Shown: piece by piece, positions 1 to 8,257 of the stretch
How positions within the stretch are numbered: position 1 is the stretch's first letter
Layout of the letters: every line of letters starts with the position of its first letter
Source of the DNA: an uncultured Atopobium sp.
Lineage (GTDB): Bacteria; Actinomycetota; Coriobacteriia; Coriobacteriales; Atopobiaceae
Assembly (NCBI GenBank): GCA_938036925.1
Contig: CALHVU010000034.1
Span: 1 to 64,000, forward strand
Reading direction: 5' to 3'
DNA length: 64,000 bases
Program-made: the position numbers and the translations under genes
Notes under the pieces: generated by a model
Seen by the model: only the letters and a program-made list of their open reading frames with translations
What the model was told of the DNA's origin: nothing
Databases searched by the model: none

Positions 1-401
1 GCTAAGTCGCAGCGTCTACGCTGACCTCCGGAGAGTTTTCCTACCAGGCCGTTCCAGTCCAAATCTCCAATGAGCTCATCAATAATTTTGCGGATGCGAG
101 CATCAGATGCCCACTCGTACTCTGGCGTGTCTCCCACAACAGCACTGCAAACTGTCTGTGTATCAGAAAGTGAATCACTTTGGCCCATATAGCCTACTTG
201 GATGCCACTTCTCCAAATTACGTTTCCGGAATCAGGCTCAATTCTTTTGGCGATAAGATCTAAGAGGGTTGATTTTCCATCGCCGTTTTTGCCCACAACA
301 CCAATACGGTCACCCTCATTAACGCCAATGGTCTGGTTGGTAAGAACCTTCTTACCAGGCCATTCCATAGAGATTTGTTCGCAACCTACCAGAATTCCCA
401 C
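1..401 (-). CDS. ABC-F family ATPase, N-terminal part (cut by window edge)
   Basis: This reads as the first ~133 residues of an ABC-F (Uup/EttA-like) duplicated-ATPase protein; the rest lies before position 1. Visible are a Walker A motif (GVVGKNGDGKST, about residues 36-47) and an ABC signature (LSGGQRRR) near the window edge. ABC-F proteins lack membrane domains and usually act on ribosomes, in translation control or antibiotic protection. The chosen start is GTG at 401, overlapping the nfo stop by one base (TAGTG); an in-frame ATG at 368 is the alternative. There is no strong Shine-Dalgarno for the GTG, so translational coupling to nfo is inferred. It is a different gene from the ABC-F protein at 16-18 kb. 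The subfamily cannot be assigned from half a domain. Confidence 0.85.
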   Translation of the reverse strand, partial: MGILVGCEQISMEWPGKKVLTNQTIGVNEGDRIGVVGKNGDGKSTLLDLIAKRIEPDSGNVIWRSGIQVGYMGQSDSLSDTQTVCSAVVGDTPEYEWASDARIRKIIDELIGDLDWNGLVGKLSGGQRRRCDL

Positions 402-1252
402 TAGTTATCACCCAAAAAAGAACGAAGTAACGCAATTTCTTCTCCCCAACCAGAAAGCTCAGAATGAGGAGTCTCCAAAATCATAGGAAGCGTGTTGACG
501 CGCGGATTAGTCACCACAGCGCGGAACGTCTCTAAGCCAATAAAGCCTTTGCCAATCTGCTCATGTCTATCTTTATGTGCTCCAAGGGGATTCTTAGAAT
601 CATTAAGATGCAAGGCTTTAAGCTTATTCAAGCCAATTATCTGGTCAAACGTATCTAGAACCGCATCAAGATTTTCTACAATTTCATAGCCGCCATCATG
701 AACATGGCAGGTATCAAGACATACTCCCATAAGCTCGGGGTGGTTTACCTTATCTAGAATTGCAGCAATCTCTTCAAACGTTTTACCAACTTCTGTACCT
801 TTGCCCGCCATCGTTTCAAGAAGAACCGTAGTGTGTTGGCCCTTAAAAAGACAGTCATTAAGTGCTGCTGAGATTTGCTCAATTGCAACGTCAGAGCCTT
901 GACCCACATGGCTACCTGGATGGAAGTTGTAATAATTACCAGGCAGATACTCCATGCGCTCAAGATCTTCTGTAAGCGCACGACGAGCAAAATCCCTGGT
1001 CTCGTCTTTTGCTGAGCACAGGTTCATAGTGTAGGGAGCATGTGCAACCAAAGGTCCAAAGTGATGAGTCTCAAGAAGCTCCCTAAGCCTTGCAACATCA
1101 GCCTCATCTAGAGCCTTAGCGTTGCCACCACGAGGGTTTCTAGTAAAGAAAGCAAAGGTAGTTGCACCAATAGAAAGAGCATCCTTACCCATTGCCTCCC
1201 AGCCTTTACTTGCCGAGAGATGGCATCCAATAAAAAGATCTTCTGGTAACAC
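401..1252 (-). CDS. nfo: Deoxyribonuclease IV (AP endonuclease, Nfo family)
   Basis: Endonuclease IV cleaves DNA 5' of abasic sites in base excision repair and uses three zinc ions in a TIM barrel. All family signatures are visible: IGCHLSASKG at the N-terminus, NFHPGSH, LLETMAGKGTEVG, CLDTCHVHDGGY, and the long HLNDSKNPLGAHKDRHEQIG box holding metal-binding His and Asp residues. The product is 283 residues, normal for the family. I start it at GTG 1252 because GAGGAG lies about ten bases upstream and the coaBC stop ends at 1254; a longer open frame to 1285 adds only residues inside coaBC. It is coupled to coaBC upstream and to the ABC-F gene downstream. Confidence 0.95.
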   Translation of the reverse strand: MLPEDLFIGCHLSASKGWEAMGKDALSIGATTFAFFTRNPRGGNAKALDEADVARLRELLETHHFGPLVAHAPYTMNLCSAKDETRDFARRALTEDLERMEYLPGNYYNFHPGSHVGQGSDVAIEQISAALNDCLFKGQHTTVLLETMAGKGTEVGKTFEEIAAILDKVNHPELMGVCLDTCHVHDGGYEIVENLDAVLDTFDQIIGLNKLKALHLNDSKNPLGAHKDRHEQIGKGFIGLETFRAVVTNPRVNTLPMILETPHSELSGWGEEIALLRSFLGDN

Positions 1253-1253
1253 G

Positions 1254-2480
1254 CTATGCACGCTCCTCAAGCATCTTGACCACACGGTCCAAAAGCTCTG
1301 AAGCTACATCAGCAAGTGGCAAAGTCTCAAGCTGTTCTATACCTTGAGGAGTTACAAAAGCCACACGGTCTGTATCTGAACCAAAGGTTGAATCTGACCT
1401 AGAAACATCGTTTGCCACAATCATGGAGCAACCTTTACGCTCAAGTTTAGCCTGAGCATGCTCCAAAAGGTTATCTGTCTCAGCTGCAAAACCTACGACA
1501 ACCTGGTCTTTCTTGGCTTTTGACAGGCTGGCGAGAATATCGGTGGTTTCTTTAAGGTCAATAGACTCAAGATACTCTGATGATTTCTTGAGCTTATGAT
1601 CTGCTGGATGAGCTGGGGTGTAGTCGGCAACAGCTGCCGTCAAAATAGCGACGTCAACACCGTCAAAGACGCTTGCACAAGCCTTATACATATCTTCAGC
1701 AGATACTACTCTTTGCACGGTAACACCTTGAGGAGCCTCAAGGTGTGTGGGTCCAGAGATAAGGGTGACATCCGCTCCACGATTAGCTGCAACTTTAGCC
1801 ACGGTATAGCCAAGTTTTCCTGTTGAACAGTTGGCAATAAAGCGAACTGGATCGATCTTCTCGTGCGTTGGTCCTGCGGTAATAAGAAGCTTTTTACCTG
1901 CAAGATCTTGCTTGGATGGCGCCGCGTCATTACCAGAAAGAATCTTCAGTGCGGCGTCTACTATCTGCTGTACTAGAGCAAGCTTTCCGTCTCCGGTATA
2001 GCCGCAGGCAAGATGACCTGACTCAGGCATAACCATCTGGATGCCGCGTTGACGAAGCAGTGCGACATTTGTCTGAGTGGCTGGATTTTTCCACATATGC
2101 GTATTCATGGCAGGGGCCACAAGAACTGGCGTATGAGCTGCTAGAAGCGTTGAACTTGCAGCGTCATCAGCAATGCCATGAGCCATCTTTGCCATGATAT
2201 TGGCAGTGGCTGGTACAACTACCATGCAATCTGCCCAATCAGCAAGGTCAACGTGAGCAACAGGAGTCTCGGCATTGTTGTAGAGCGACTGCACTACCTC
2301 ATGATGCGTTAATGCTTCAAAGGTAGTCTTTCCTACAAACTGAGCTGCATCTTCTGTCATAACAACACGAACGTCACAGTCAGCTTTTTGAAGGCCTCTG
2401 AGTACTTCGCAGGCTTTATATGCAGCAATTCCTCCGCACACCACAAGGCATACAGAGGACTGAGCGGTTTTATCCAACAT
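1254..2480 (-). CDS. coaBC: Bifunctional phosphopantothenoylcysteine decarboxylase / phosphopantothenate-cysteine ligase
   Basis: Makes 4'-phosphopantetheine from 4'-phosphopantothenate and cysteine in coenzyme A synthesis. The N-terminal CoaC half (about 1-185) is an FMN flavoprotein: GGIAAYK, HVDLADWAD with the catalytic His, PAMNTHMW, and the SGHLACGYTGDGKL substrate-lid segment with its Cys. The CoaB half (about 195-408) has ITAGPTHEKIDPVRFIAN, STGKLG and an AAVADYTP motif followed by the substrate Lys region. At 408 residues it is full length. The ATG at 2480 has an AAAGGAA ribosome site. It follows the zinc-ribbon gene after 14 bases and runs into nfo, so these are probably cotranscribed. 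Confidence 0.97.
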   Translation of the reverse strand: MLDKTAQSSVCLVVCGGIAAYKACEVLRGLQKADCDVRVVMTEDAAQFVGKTTFEALTHHEVVQSLYNNAETPVAHVDLADWADCMVVVPATANIMAKMAHGIADDAASSTLLAAHTPVLVAPAMNTHMWKNPATQTNVALLRQRGIQMVMPESGHLACGYTGDGKLALVQQIVDAALKILSGNDAAPSKQDLAGKKLLITAGPTHEKIDPVRFIANCSTGKLGYTVAKVAANRGADVTLISGPTHLEAPQGVTVQRVVSAEDMYKACASVFDGVDVAILTAAVADYTPAHPADHKLKKSSEYLESIDLKETTDILASLSKAKKDQVVVGFAAETDNLLEHAQAKLERKGCSMIVANDVSRSDSTFGSDTDRVAFVTPQGIEQLETLPLADVASELLDRVVKMLEERA

Positions 2481-2494
2481 AGCGATAAATTCCT

Positions 2495-3214
2495 TTATTC
2501 TTCAAACGCTGTAGATGTAATAAGCATCCTGTGGCAATAAGGGCACTCAGCAATCTCGGAGCTGTGCTGAAGATCGTGGAATGAACTTGGTTGCAGTTTA
2601 ACGCGACAGACACTTGGAACGTTTCCTACAAGGTGCTCAACTGCCAGGCCCTTAAAACGTTTACGTGCAGCTTCATAGCGCTCAAGCGTGTCAGAAGAAA
2701 TCTGAGCTGCAAGCTCTTCTCGAGATTTAGAGAGCTCAACAATCTCTGCGCGAAGAGCCGCAGAATCAATCTCAAGGGACTGAGAAAGGCTCTCACGCTC
2801 TTTCATAAGCTTTACCTGTAAGTCTTGTGCAGTTTGGTACGCCTTTTTACACTTCTCAAGCTCTTCTGTTTTTGCTGCAAGTTTAAAATCGCACTTCTCG
2901 ATATTCTTTGCCAAAGAAGAAAGCTGCTGGTCAAAGTCTCTAAGAGCACGATGATTAGTTGCAGTTTCTACGGCAGCAGAAACCTCTTCTGTCTTAAGAA
3001 CATAATGGGCGCGCTGCTCATTGAGGTCAGAAATATCAATTTCTACGTCTTTTTTTACGCCAAGTACCTGCTTAAGCTGAGAAGCAATCTTTTTCTCTGC
3101 AAGTTGGGCGTTTTTAATCTTTTGAACCTGGGGCATTGAGGCCAAGTTGGATGCGAGTTTTAGCAGCTGCAAATCAATATCCTGGAGCTGCATCAAATTA
3201 ACAGACTCACTCAT
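2495..3214 (-). CDS. Coiled-coil zinc-ribbon protein (PF02591-type)
   Basis: A 239-residue protein: about 175 residues of charged, heptad-like helix (likely an antiparallel coiled coil) followed by a C-terminal zinc-ribbon segment. This is the layout of the zf-RING_7/DUF164 family, whose biochemical role is not established. The ribbon is incomplete. The distal pair is intact (CPYCHRML), but where homologues carry a CxxC near residue 205 this protein reads PSVC, with only one cysteine, so zinc binding may be weak or altered. ATG 3214 has a strong GAGGAGG site, which lies inside the right arm of a 40-bp palindrome (see 3222-3261). It precedes coaBC, a common linkage in related bacteria. Confidence 0.75.
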   Translation of the reverse strand: MSESVNLMQLQDIDLQLLKLASNLASMPQVQKIKNAQLAEKKIASQLKQVLGVKKDVEIDISDLNEQRAHYVLKTEEVSAAVETATNHRALRDFDQQLSSLAKNIEKCDFKLAAKTEELEKCKKAYQTAQDLQVKLMKERESLSQSLEIDSAALRAEIVELSKSREELAAQISSDTLERYEAARKRFKGLAVEHLVGNVPSVCRVKLQPSSFHDLQHSSEIAECPYCHRMLITSTAFEE

Positions 3215-3221
3215 AGGGCCT

Positions 3222-3261
3222 CCTCATATACGGTTACTCATCTAGTCTACCGTATATGAGG
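3222..3261. promoter_or_regulatory. 12-bp perfect inverted repeat over the zinc-ribbon gene leader
   Basis: CCTCATATACGG at 3222-3233 and CCGTATATGAGG at 3250-3261 are perfect reverse complements separated by 16 bases. Read on the minus strand, the proximal arm ends in TGAGG, part of the Shine-Dalgarno sequence of the gene starting at 3214. A hairpin in the mRNA would therefore occlude the ribosome site; as DNA it could be an operator. The loop contains TAGACT, a possible -10. Which use is real cannot be decided here. Confidence 0.7.
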
Positions 3262-3311
3262 ACATGTCAGGCGCAAAACATAACTATTGTAGAGATTAGT
3301 ATGTGAAAAAT

Positions 3312-4460
3312 TTATCCAACAATCTGCAGCAAGGTTGCACAGAATGTATCAAGGTATGCCTCAGAAACACGCTCGTCAAAGGTTATGCGCAGGCTACCCA
3401 AAGCCTCGTTTCTAGAGATACCCATGGCCGAGAGGACGTGGCTTGCGTCAAGAGAGCCTGAAGAACACGCAGAACCAGCTGAAACTTCATAGCCTGCCTG
3501 GTCAAGCTTTAAGATAAGCGTCTCAGAATCCATTGAGGGAACCATAATGCTTACCGTGCCAGGCATGTGATCTTTGCCGGCGTAAGCCTCTGTAGTTGGC
3601 TTAATCTTGGGAGAAGTACACAGAGTCTCGTATACCTTATTTGCGCGCGCAGAAACGCTCTCCTGCGTTTGAGTTAGGTTATCCTGACACCACTGAGCCG
3701 CAGCGGCAAACGCAACTGCGCTCCGAACGTCCTGAGTTCCATGACGCCTGCCAGACTCTTGTCCCCCGCCGTAACTTTGTGCCTTAAAGGGAACCTTAGA
3801 ACGCATAAGCACCGCGGCAATACCCAGAGGTCCACCAATTTTATGAGCAGCAACAGTCAGGGCATCTACGTCTGCTACCTCAAGAGGAATACGACCAAAC
3901 GCCTGAACGGCGTCAGTGTGGAAAAGCGCTCCCACCTTATGCGCAGCTTGAGCAAGGTCTACAACTGGTTGAATAACACCAGTCTCATTGTTGGCATACA
4001 TTATGGAAACAAGAGCAACCGACTGGTCCAAAAGACCCTCAAGGGCTGAAGCCTCAATCTTTCCCTGACGGTTAGGCTGAACAATTCGTACCTCAAAGCC
4101 CTTCTCGCGAAGAACAGGCGCAAGATCCAAAATAGAATCATGTTCAATTGCCGAGAAAACCACCGTGTTGCGCTTGTGATTCTTATTACGAATACCTTCT
4201 GCCATACCAAGAACAGAGAGGTTATTACCTTCGGTACCACCGGAGCAAAAGACCACGTCAGGAGCTCTAAATTTGCCGCCAACCGCACGTGCAATAACAC
4301 CACGAGCTCCATCAAGCTCTCGCGCTGCTTGACGACCAAGCGAGTGCAAAGAGTTTGGGTTCACTCCTGCAATGGGTGAAGCTTCATAGGTTTTCTCGGC
4401 ATCAAGCGCCTCTTGGCGCATTGGTGCTGAAGCTGCATAGTCTAGGTAAACGTAATCCAT
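3312..4460 (-). CDS. Cysteine desulfurase (NifS/IscS-like, class V aminotransferase)
   Basis: PLP enzyme that takes sulfur from cysteine and holds it as a persulfide for Fe-S cluster assembly or tRNA thiolation. Seen: YLDYAASAP at the N-terminus, FCSGGTEGNNL cofactor-binding segment, HTDAVQAFG, the Schiff-base lysine in AAHKIGGPLG, and the catalytic Cys loop SAGSACSSGS near residue 330. At 382 residues it has IscS/NifS-type length. ATG 4460 lacks a clear Shine-Dalgarno. No scaffold gene (iscU/nifU/sufU) or thiouridylase gene lies beside it, so its specific acceptor is unknown. It lies between rpe and the zinc-ribbon gene on the same strand. Confidence 0.93.
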   Translation of the reverse strand: MDYVYLDYAASAPMRQEALDAEKTYEASPIAGVNPNSLHSLGRQAARELDGARGVIARAVGGKFRAPDVVFCSGGTEGNNLSVLGMAEGIRNKNHKRNTVVFSAIEHDSILDLAPVLREKGFEVRIVQPNRQGKIEASALEGLLDQSVALVSIMYANNETGVIQPVVDLAQAAHKVGALFHTDAVQAFGRIPLEVADVDALTVAAHKIGGPLGIAAVLMRSKVPFKAQSYGGGQESGRRHGTQDVRSAVAFAAAAQWCQDNLTQTQESVSARANKVYETLCTSPKIKPTTEAYAGKDHMPGTVSIMVPSMDSETLILKLDQAGYEVSAGSACSSGSLDASHVLSAMGISRNEALGSLRITFDERVSEAYLDTFCATLLQIVG

Positions 4461-4526
4461 AGCGTGTTTTCTGCTTGTCTAATCCTAAAGGTATATGGTT
4501 GCTCAAATAATGTATTGAGCTGTAAT

Positions 4527-5201
4527 TTAGCCCTGAACAGTGAGAGCGGACTCGCCAGCAGCGCGGATTGCCTCGATAGTTGCAGCTCGGTCTTCCTGGC
4601 CAAATACAGCGCTGCCTGCGACAAGCATGTCTGCACCGGCGGCTACAACATCAGCTGCGTTAGCTGCACTAATACCACCATCAACCTCAATCAGAGGATG
4701 AGCGTTATGTTTGCGGCAGAGCTCTTTAAGAGCCTTCAGCTTCTCAATTGAGTGAGGAATAAACTTTTGGCCACCAAAGCCAGGGTTAACGGTCATGATA
4801 AGCACCAGATCAAGGTCTTCAATAAGATCCTCAAGAACGCTCACAGGAGTTCCTGGGCAAAGTGAAATACCAGCTTTAGCACCGGAGTCCTTGATAAGGT
4901 GCACAAGGCGATGAGCGTGAACCTCGGCCTCGTAGTGGAAGGTGACAACGTCAGCACCACGGTCTAGGAATAGCGGCACAATCTCAGCTGGATTAGTAAC
5001 CATCAGATGGACATCAATAGGTAGCTCAGAAGACTTTTTGCAGTACGAGAAAATATCTGGACCAAAAGAGATATTAGGAACAAAGTGACCATCCATCACG
5101 TCATAGTGGATGTAATCAGCGTTTGCAATTGAATCAAGCTCGCTCTTAAGCTTAGAGAAATCTGCAGATAGAACAGATGGTGCAACCAGGACGTTATTCA
5201 T
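4527..5201 (-). CDS. rpe: Ribulose-phosphate 3-epimerase
   Basis: Interconverts ribulose-5-phosphate and xylulose-5-phosphate in the pentose phosphate pathway. The 224-residue TIM barrel shows all the usual motifs: PSVLSADFSKL, HYDVMDGHFVPNISFGP with metal and catalytic residues, DVHLMV, MTVNPGFGGQKF phosphate loop and IEVDGGI. ATG 5201 is preceded by AGGAGAG at good spacing and lies 9 bases past the gpsA stop, so it is likely the distal gene of the gpsA transcript. The roughly 65 bases before the desulfurase gene show no strong terminator. Confidence 0.97.
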   Translation of the reverse strand: MNNVLVAPSVLSADFSKLKSELDSIANADYIHYDVMDGHFVPNISFGPDIFSYCKKSSELPIDVHLMVTNPAEIVPLFLDRGADVVTFHYEAEVHAHRLVHLIKDSGAKAGISLCPGTPVSVLEDLIEDLDLVLIMTVNPGFGGQKFIPHSIEKLKALKELCRKHNAHPLIEVDGGISAANAADVVAAGADMLVAGSAVFGQEDRAATIEAIRAAGESALTVQG

Positions 5202-5210
5202 TAAACTCTC

Positions 5211-6221
5211 CTATCGAGTCATGCCATAAAATTCTTCACTTGGAAGACGATTAATCAAACGAGAAGTAATGTCTTCTGGGCTCTCTCCCTCATAAAGAAC
5301 AGCGTGAACAGCTGAAGTGATTGGCATCTCAACGCTCATCTGCTGGCCAAGCTCATAGAGGCCAATAACAGCCTGTGCGCCTTCAACAACCATGCCTGTT
5401 TCTTCTTGATAAGACTGAAGCGTCTTACCTTTTACCAGGGCTTCTCCAAATGTTCTGTTTCTAGAATGCTCAGAGGTGCAGGTTGCAACAAGGTCTCCCA
5501 TACCCGCAAGACCCATGCAAGTGAGTGGGTCTCCTCCAATGGCACATACCACACGGCCAAGCTCTGCAAGACCGCGTGTCATAAGTGCGGCAAGAGAATT
5601 GTCACCGTTGCCTAAGCCAACAGCAATACCACAGGCAATAGCAACAACGTTTTTAGCTGCAGCACAAGCCTCAACACCACGTACGTCAGAGCTAATGTAG
5701 GTCCTGAAGTACGGACGAGAAAGCAACGTCTGGAAACGCTTAGCAACCTCGGCGTCTTCAGATGCTACAACTGCAGCAGAAATTCCCTGTTTAATGACCT
5801 CTTCTGCGTGGTTTGGACCGGAAAGTACGGCGATTCTTGCAGGGTTTCCAAGCTCGTCAGCAGCTACTTCGTGCATAAGCTTGTGAGAACCTGCTTCCAT
5901 ACCCTTGGAGAGGATCAAAACATCAACCTCTGGATCAAGATATGGTGCGCAAGCAGCACAAACAGAGCGCAAAAACGCGGAAGGAGCAGCCATAACAACA
6001 GCATCTACACCGGTGAGAGCCTCAGCCTCACTAGTGGTAGACACAATATTGTGTGGAAGCTCAGAATCAGAAAGATGTCTGCAGTTGACGTGCTCTTTAT
6101 TGATGGACTCGGCAACATCGGCCTCCCTGGACCAGATAATTACCTCATCAGAAGTTGAAGCAAGAAGTGTTGAAAGTGCGGTACCCCATGATCCCGAACC
6201 AATAACAGCAACTTTTTTCAT
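5211..6221 (-). CDS. gpsA: Glycerol-3-phosphate dehydrogenase [NAD(P)+]
   Basis: Reduces dihydroxyacetone phosphate to sn-glycerol-3-phosphate, the backbone for phospholipids. N-terminal Rossmann motif GSGSWGTALS, the SKGME and LSGPNHAEEV segments, catalytic lysine region AACAAAKNVVAIACG, and GLAGMGDLVATCTSEHSRNR near residue 255 are all present. At 336 residues it is full length. It starts 2 bases after plsY, the gene whose product consumes its output, so the pair supplies lysophosphatidic acid. The ribosome site (AAAGGAC) overlaps the end of plsY. Confidence 0.97.
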   Translation of the reverse strand: MKKVAVIGSGSWGTALSTLLASTSDEVIIWSREADVAESINKEHVNCRHLSDSELPHNIVSTTSEAEALTGVDAVVMAAPSAFLRSVCAACAPYLDPEVDVLILSKGMEAGSHKLMHEVAADELGNPARIAVLSGPNHAEEVIKQGISAAVVASEDAEVAKRFQTLLSRPYFRTYISSDVRGVEACAAAKNVVAIACGIAVGLGNGDNSLAALMTRGLAELGRVVCAIGGDPLTCMGLAGMGDLVATCTSEHSRNRTFGEALVKGKTLQSYQEETGMVVEGAQAVIGLYELGQQMSVEMPITSAVHAVLYEGESPEDITSRLINRLPSEEFYGMTR

Positions 6222-6223
6222 GA

Positions 6224-6886
6224 TTACTTGTCCTTTTTCTTATCGCCGAATGAGAATTTACGCTCGTTACCAGCATTAAGACTTTTGATATTCTCGCGGT
6301 GTGCCCAAATAACCGTAGCAGCTACCACAAATACTGGAATAGTAGCCACAGGGTCCATACCAAAAAGCAAACAGAACACAGGGATAGCAACTGCAGCACC
6401 AACAGAACCAAGAGACACGTACTTTGTTGGTACCGCAAGCGTAATAAACACAGCAAGAGCAAGAAGAGCGGCAAGTGGATTTACTGCAAGACCACCGCCA
6501 AATCCAACAGCAATTCCCTTACCGCCATGGAAATGAAGCCAAGGCGAGAAAATATGACCAAGAACGCAGCAGGCATACACAAAAGAAATGATGAGCTCAG
6601 CCTCTGCGTGATCATTTCCCGAGACCAGAGGAGTAAATTCCTGGGTTCCTAAGAACCAACGAACCAGCATGACACTGACAATGCCCTTACCTGCATCGCA
6701 AAGAAGTGTAAGAATACCTGCGGCTTTACCAGCGTTTCGCGCAACGTTGGTAGTACCAATATTTCCTGATCCAAGCTTGCGAATGTCTTCATGAGCCATA
6801 ACACTTGCAATAATCAGGCCAAATGGAATGCCGCCAAGACCAAATGCAATAAGTCCAAAAATTAGAGCAACAACAATGCCAGACAT
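6224..6886 (-). CDS. plsY: Acyl-phosphate:glycerol-3-phosphate acyltransferase
   Basis: Integral membrane enzyme that transfers an acyl chain from acyl-phosphate to glycerol-3-phosphate, the first acylation of phospholipid synthesis. The three PlsY motifs are visible: SGNIGTTNVAR (about 40-50), GHIFSPWLHFHGGKG (about 110-124) with glycine/His residues, and the later VSLGSV segment. Hydrophobic stretches fit about five membrane spans. The lysine-rich tail is cytoplasmic by inference. The ATG overlaps the der stop (TAATG) by one base. The plsC domain that would do the second acylation is nearby in the cmk-plsC fusion. Confidence 0.96.
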   Translation of the reverse strand: MSGIVVALIFGLIAFGLGGIPFGLIIASVMAHEDIRKLGSGNIGTTNVARNAGKAAGILTLLCDAGKGIVSVMLVRWFLGTQEFTPLVSGNDHAEAELIISFVYACCVLGHIFSPWLHFHGGKGIAVGFGGGLAVNPLAALLALAVFITLAVPTKYVSLGSVGAAVAIPVFCLLFGMDPVATIPVFVVAATVIWAHRENIKSLNAGNERKFSFGDKKKDK

Positions 6887-8211
6887 TAGTTAGACTCAAC
6901 CTTCTTACGGAACTTCAATCGAATAGGTGTGCCAACCAGAGAGAACTTCTCGCGAAGCCTGTTCTCAATAAAGCGCTCGTAGTTGTCATCAACAAGGTCT
7001 GGGGCGTTGCACCAGAACGAGATAACAGGAGGTTTGGAGCCTGTCTGTGTGGCGTACTGAATCTTAAGACGACGACCGCGGTCAGACACCGTGTGTCCAC
7101 CCTCTCTGATCTGGGCGAGAAGTTCGTTGAGCTCGGAAGTCTTGAGCTGAAGTGCGCGGGATTCTGCAGCCGAAAGAGCAGCGGCAAGTACCTTATCAAT
7201 AGCGCGGCCAGTAAGTGCAGAAACGTTGATAGAAGCAATCCAAGGTGCAAAGGCCAGGCGCTTTGCTACAGAGACTGCTACCTCATCACGCTTTGCCTCA
7301 GAATCAATAAGATCCCACTTGTTAAGCAGGAGTACCAGCGCACATCCACGCTCTACGGCCATGTTTGCAAGTTTCTGGTCCTGCTCGGTTACGCCAACAG
7401 AGGCGTCAACAACAAGAAGACAAACGTCTGCGCGGTCCATTGCCTGCAAGCCTCTGACCAGACTGTAGTACTCAACATCCTCGTGTACCTGGCTCTTTTT
7501 GCGAATACCGGCGGTATCAACAAGACGAATGGGAGTTCCCTTCCATTCAATCATGGTGTCAATAGCGTCACGCGTAGTACCAGCAACATCAGAAACAATA
7601 GAGCGTTTCTTGTTAGCCAGGCGGTTTGCCAGCGAAGATTTGCCTACATTTGGTCGGCCGATGATGGCAAGGTTAAGAATACCGTCATCCTCTGGCTCTT
7701 CATCAGCCTCAGGGAAAGCATTGACAATGTCGTCCAGTAAGTCACCAGTACCGTGACCGTGTGAAGCAGACAGAGGCAGAGGCTCTCCACAACCAAGTGC
7801 ATAGAAGTCCCAAAGACCATCCTGCTCTGTAGCAGGGTTATCTTTCTTGTTGACAACCAAGAACACGGGCTTGTCGCTCTTACGGACAATGCGCGCAACC
7901 TCTTCGTCTTCATCGGTAACGCCGGTAGAGCCGTCTACCACAAAGACAATAACGTCTGCTTCTTCGCATGCAAGAAGTGCCTGCTCACGAATGTGTGGAG
8001 CAAAGCGATCCTGCGATTTAATTGACTCAATACCGCCGGTATCAATGAGCTTAAACTCACGACCATTCCAGTCAGCGTCGTGATACGAACGGTCTCGGGT
8101 TACTCCCCTAGATTCGTGCACGATTGCATCGCGTTTCTCGGCAATTCTATTTACCAGCGTAGACTTACCAACATTTGGGCGTCCAACAATAGCAACAATG
8201 GGCTTAGCCAT
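6886..8211 (-). CDS. der: Ribosome-assembly GTPase Der (EngA)
   Basis: Tandem GTPase needed for 50S subunit maturation. Two G domains are plain: G1 GRPNVGKSTL (about 9) with DTGGI and NKKDN, then G1 GRPNVGKSSL (about 185) with DTAGI and NKWDL, followed by a C-terminal KH-like domain ending in LKFRKKVESN. At 441 residues it is the normal length. ATG 8211 has AAAGGTGAG upstream. It sits between the DUF512 radical SAM gene and plsY, an arrangement also common in Firmicutes. Confidence 0.98.
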   Translation of the reverse strand: MAKPIVAIVGRPNVGKSTLVNRIAEKRDAIVHESRGVTRDRSYHDADWNGREFKLIDTGGIESIKSQDRFAPHIREQALLACEEADVIVFVVDGSTGVTDEDEEVARIVRKSDKPVFLVVNKKDNPATEQDGLWDFYALGCGEPLPLSASHGHGTGDLLDDIVNAFPEADEEPEDDGILNLAIIGRPNVGKSSLANRLANKKRSIVSDVAGTTRDAIDTMIEWKGTPIRLVDTAGIRKKSQVHEDVEYYSLVRGLQAMDRADVCLLVVDASVGVTEQDQKLANMAVERGCALVLLLNKWDLIDSEAKRDEVAVSVAKRLAFAPWIASINVSALTGRAIDKVLAAALSAAESRALQLKTSELNELLAQIREGGHTVSDRGRRLKIQYATQTGSKPPVISFWCNAPDLVDDNYERFIENRLREKFSLVGTPIRLKFRKKVESN

Positions 8212-8257
8212 GTCTCACCTTTCATTCAGTTGGTTTAATAATACCAGCAATACGTGG

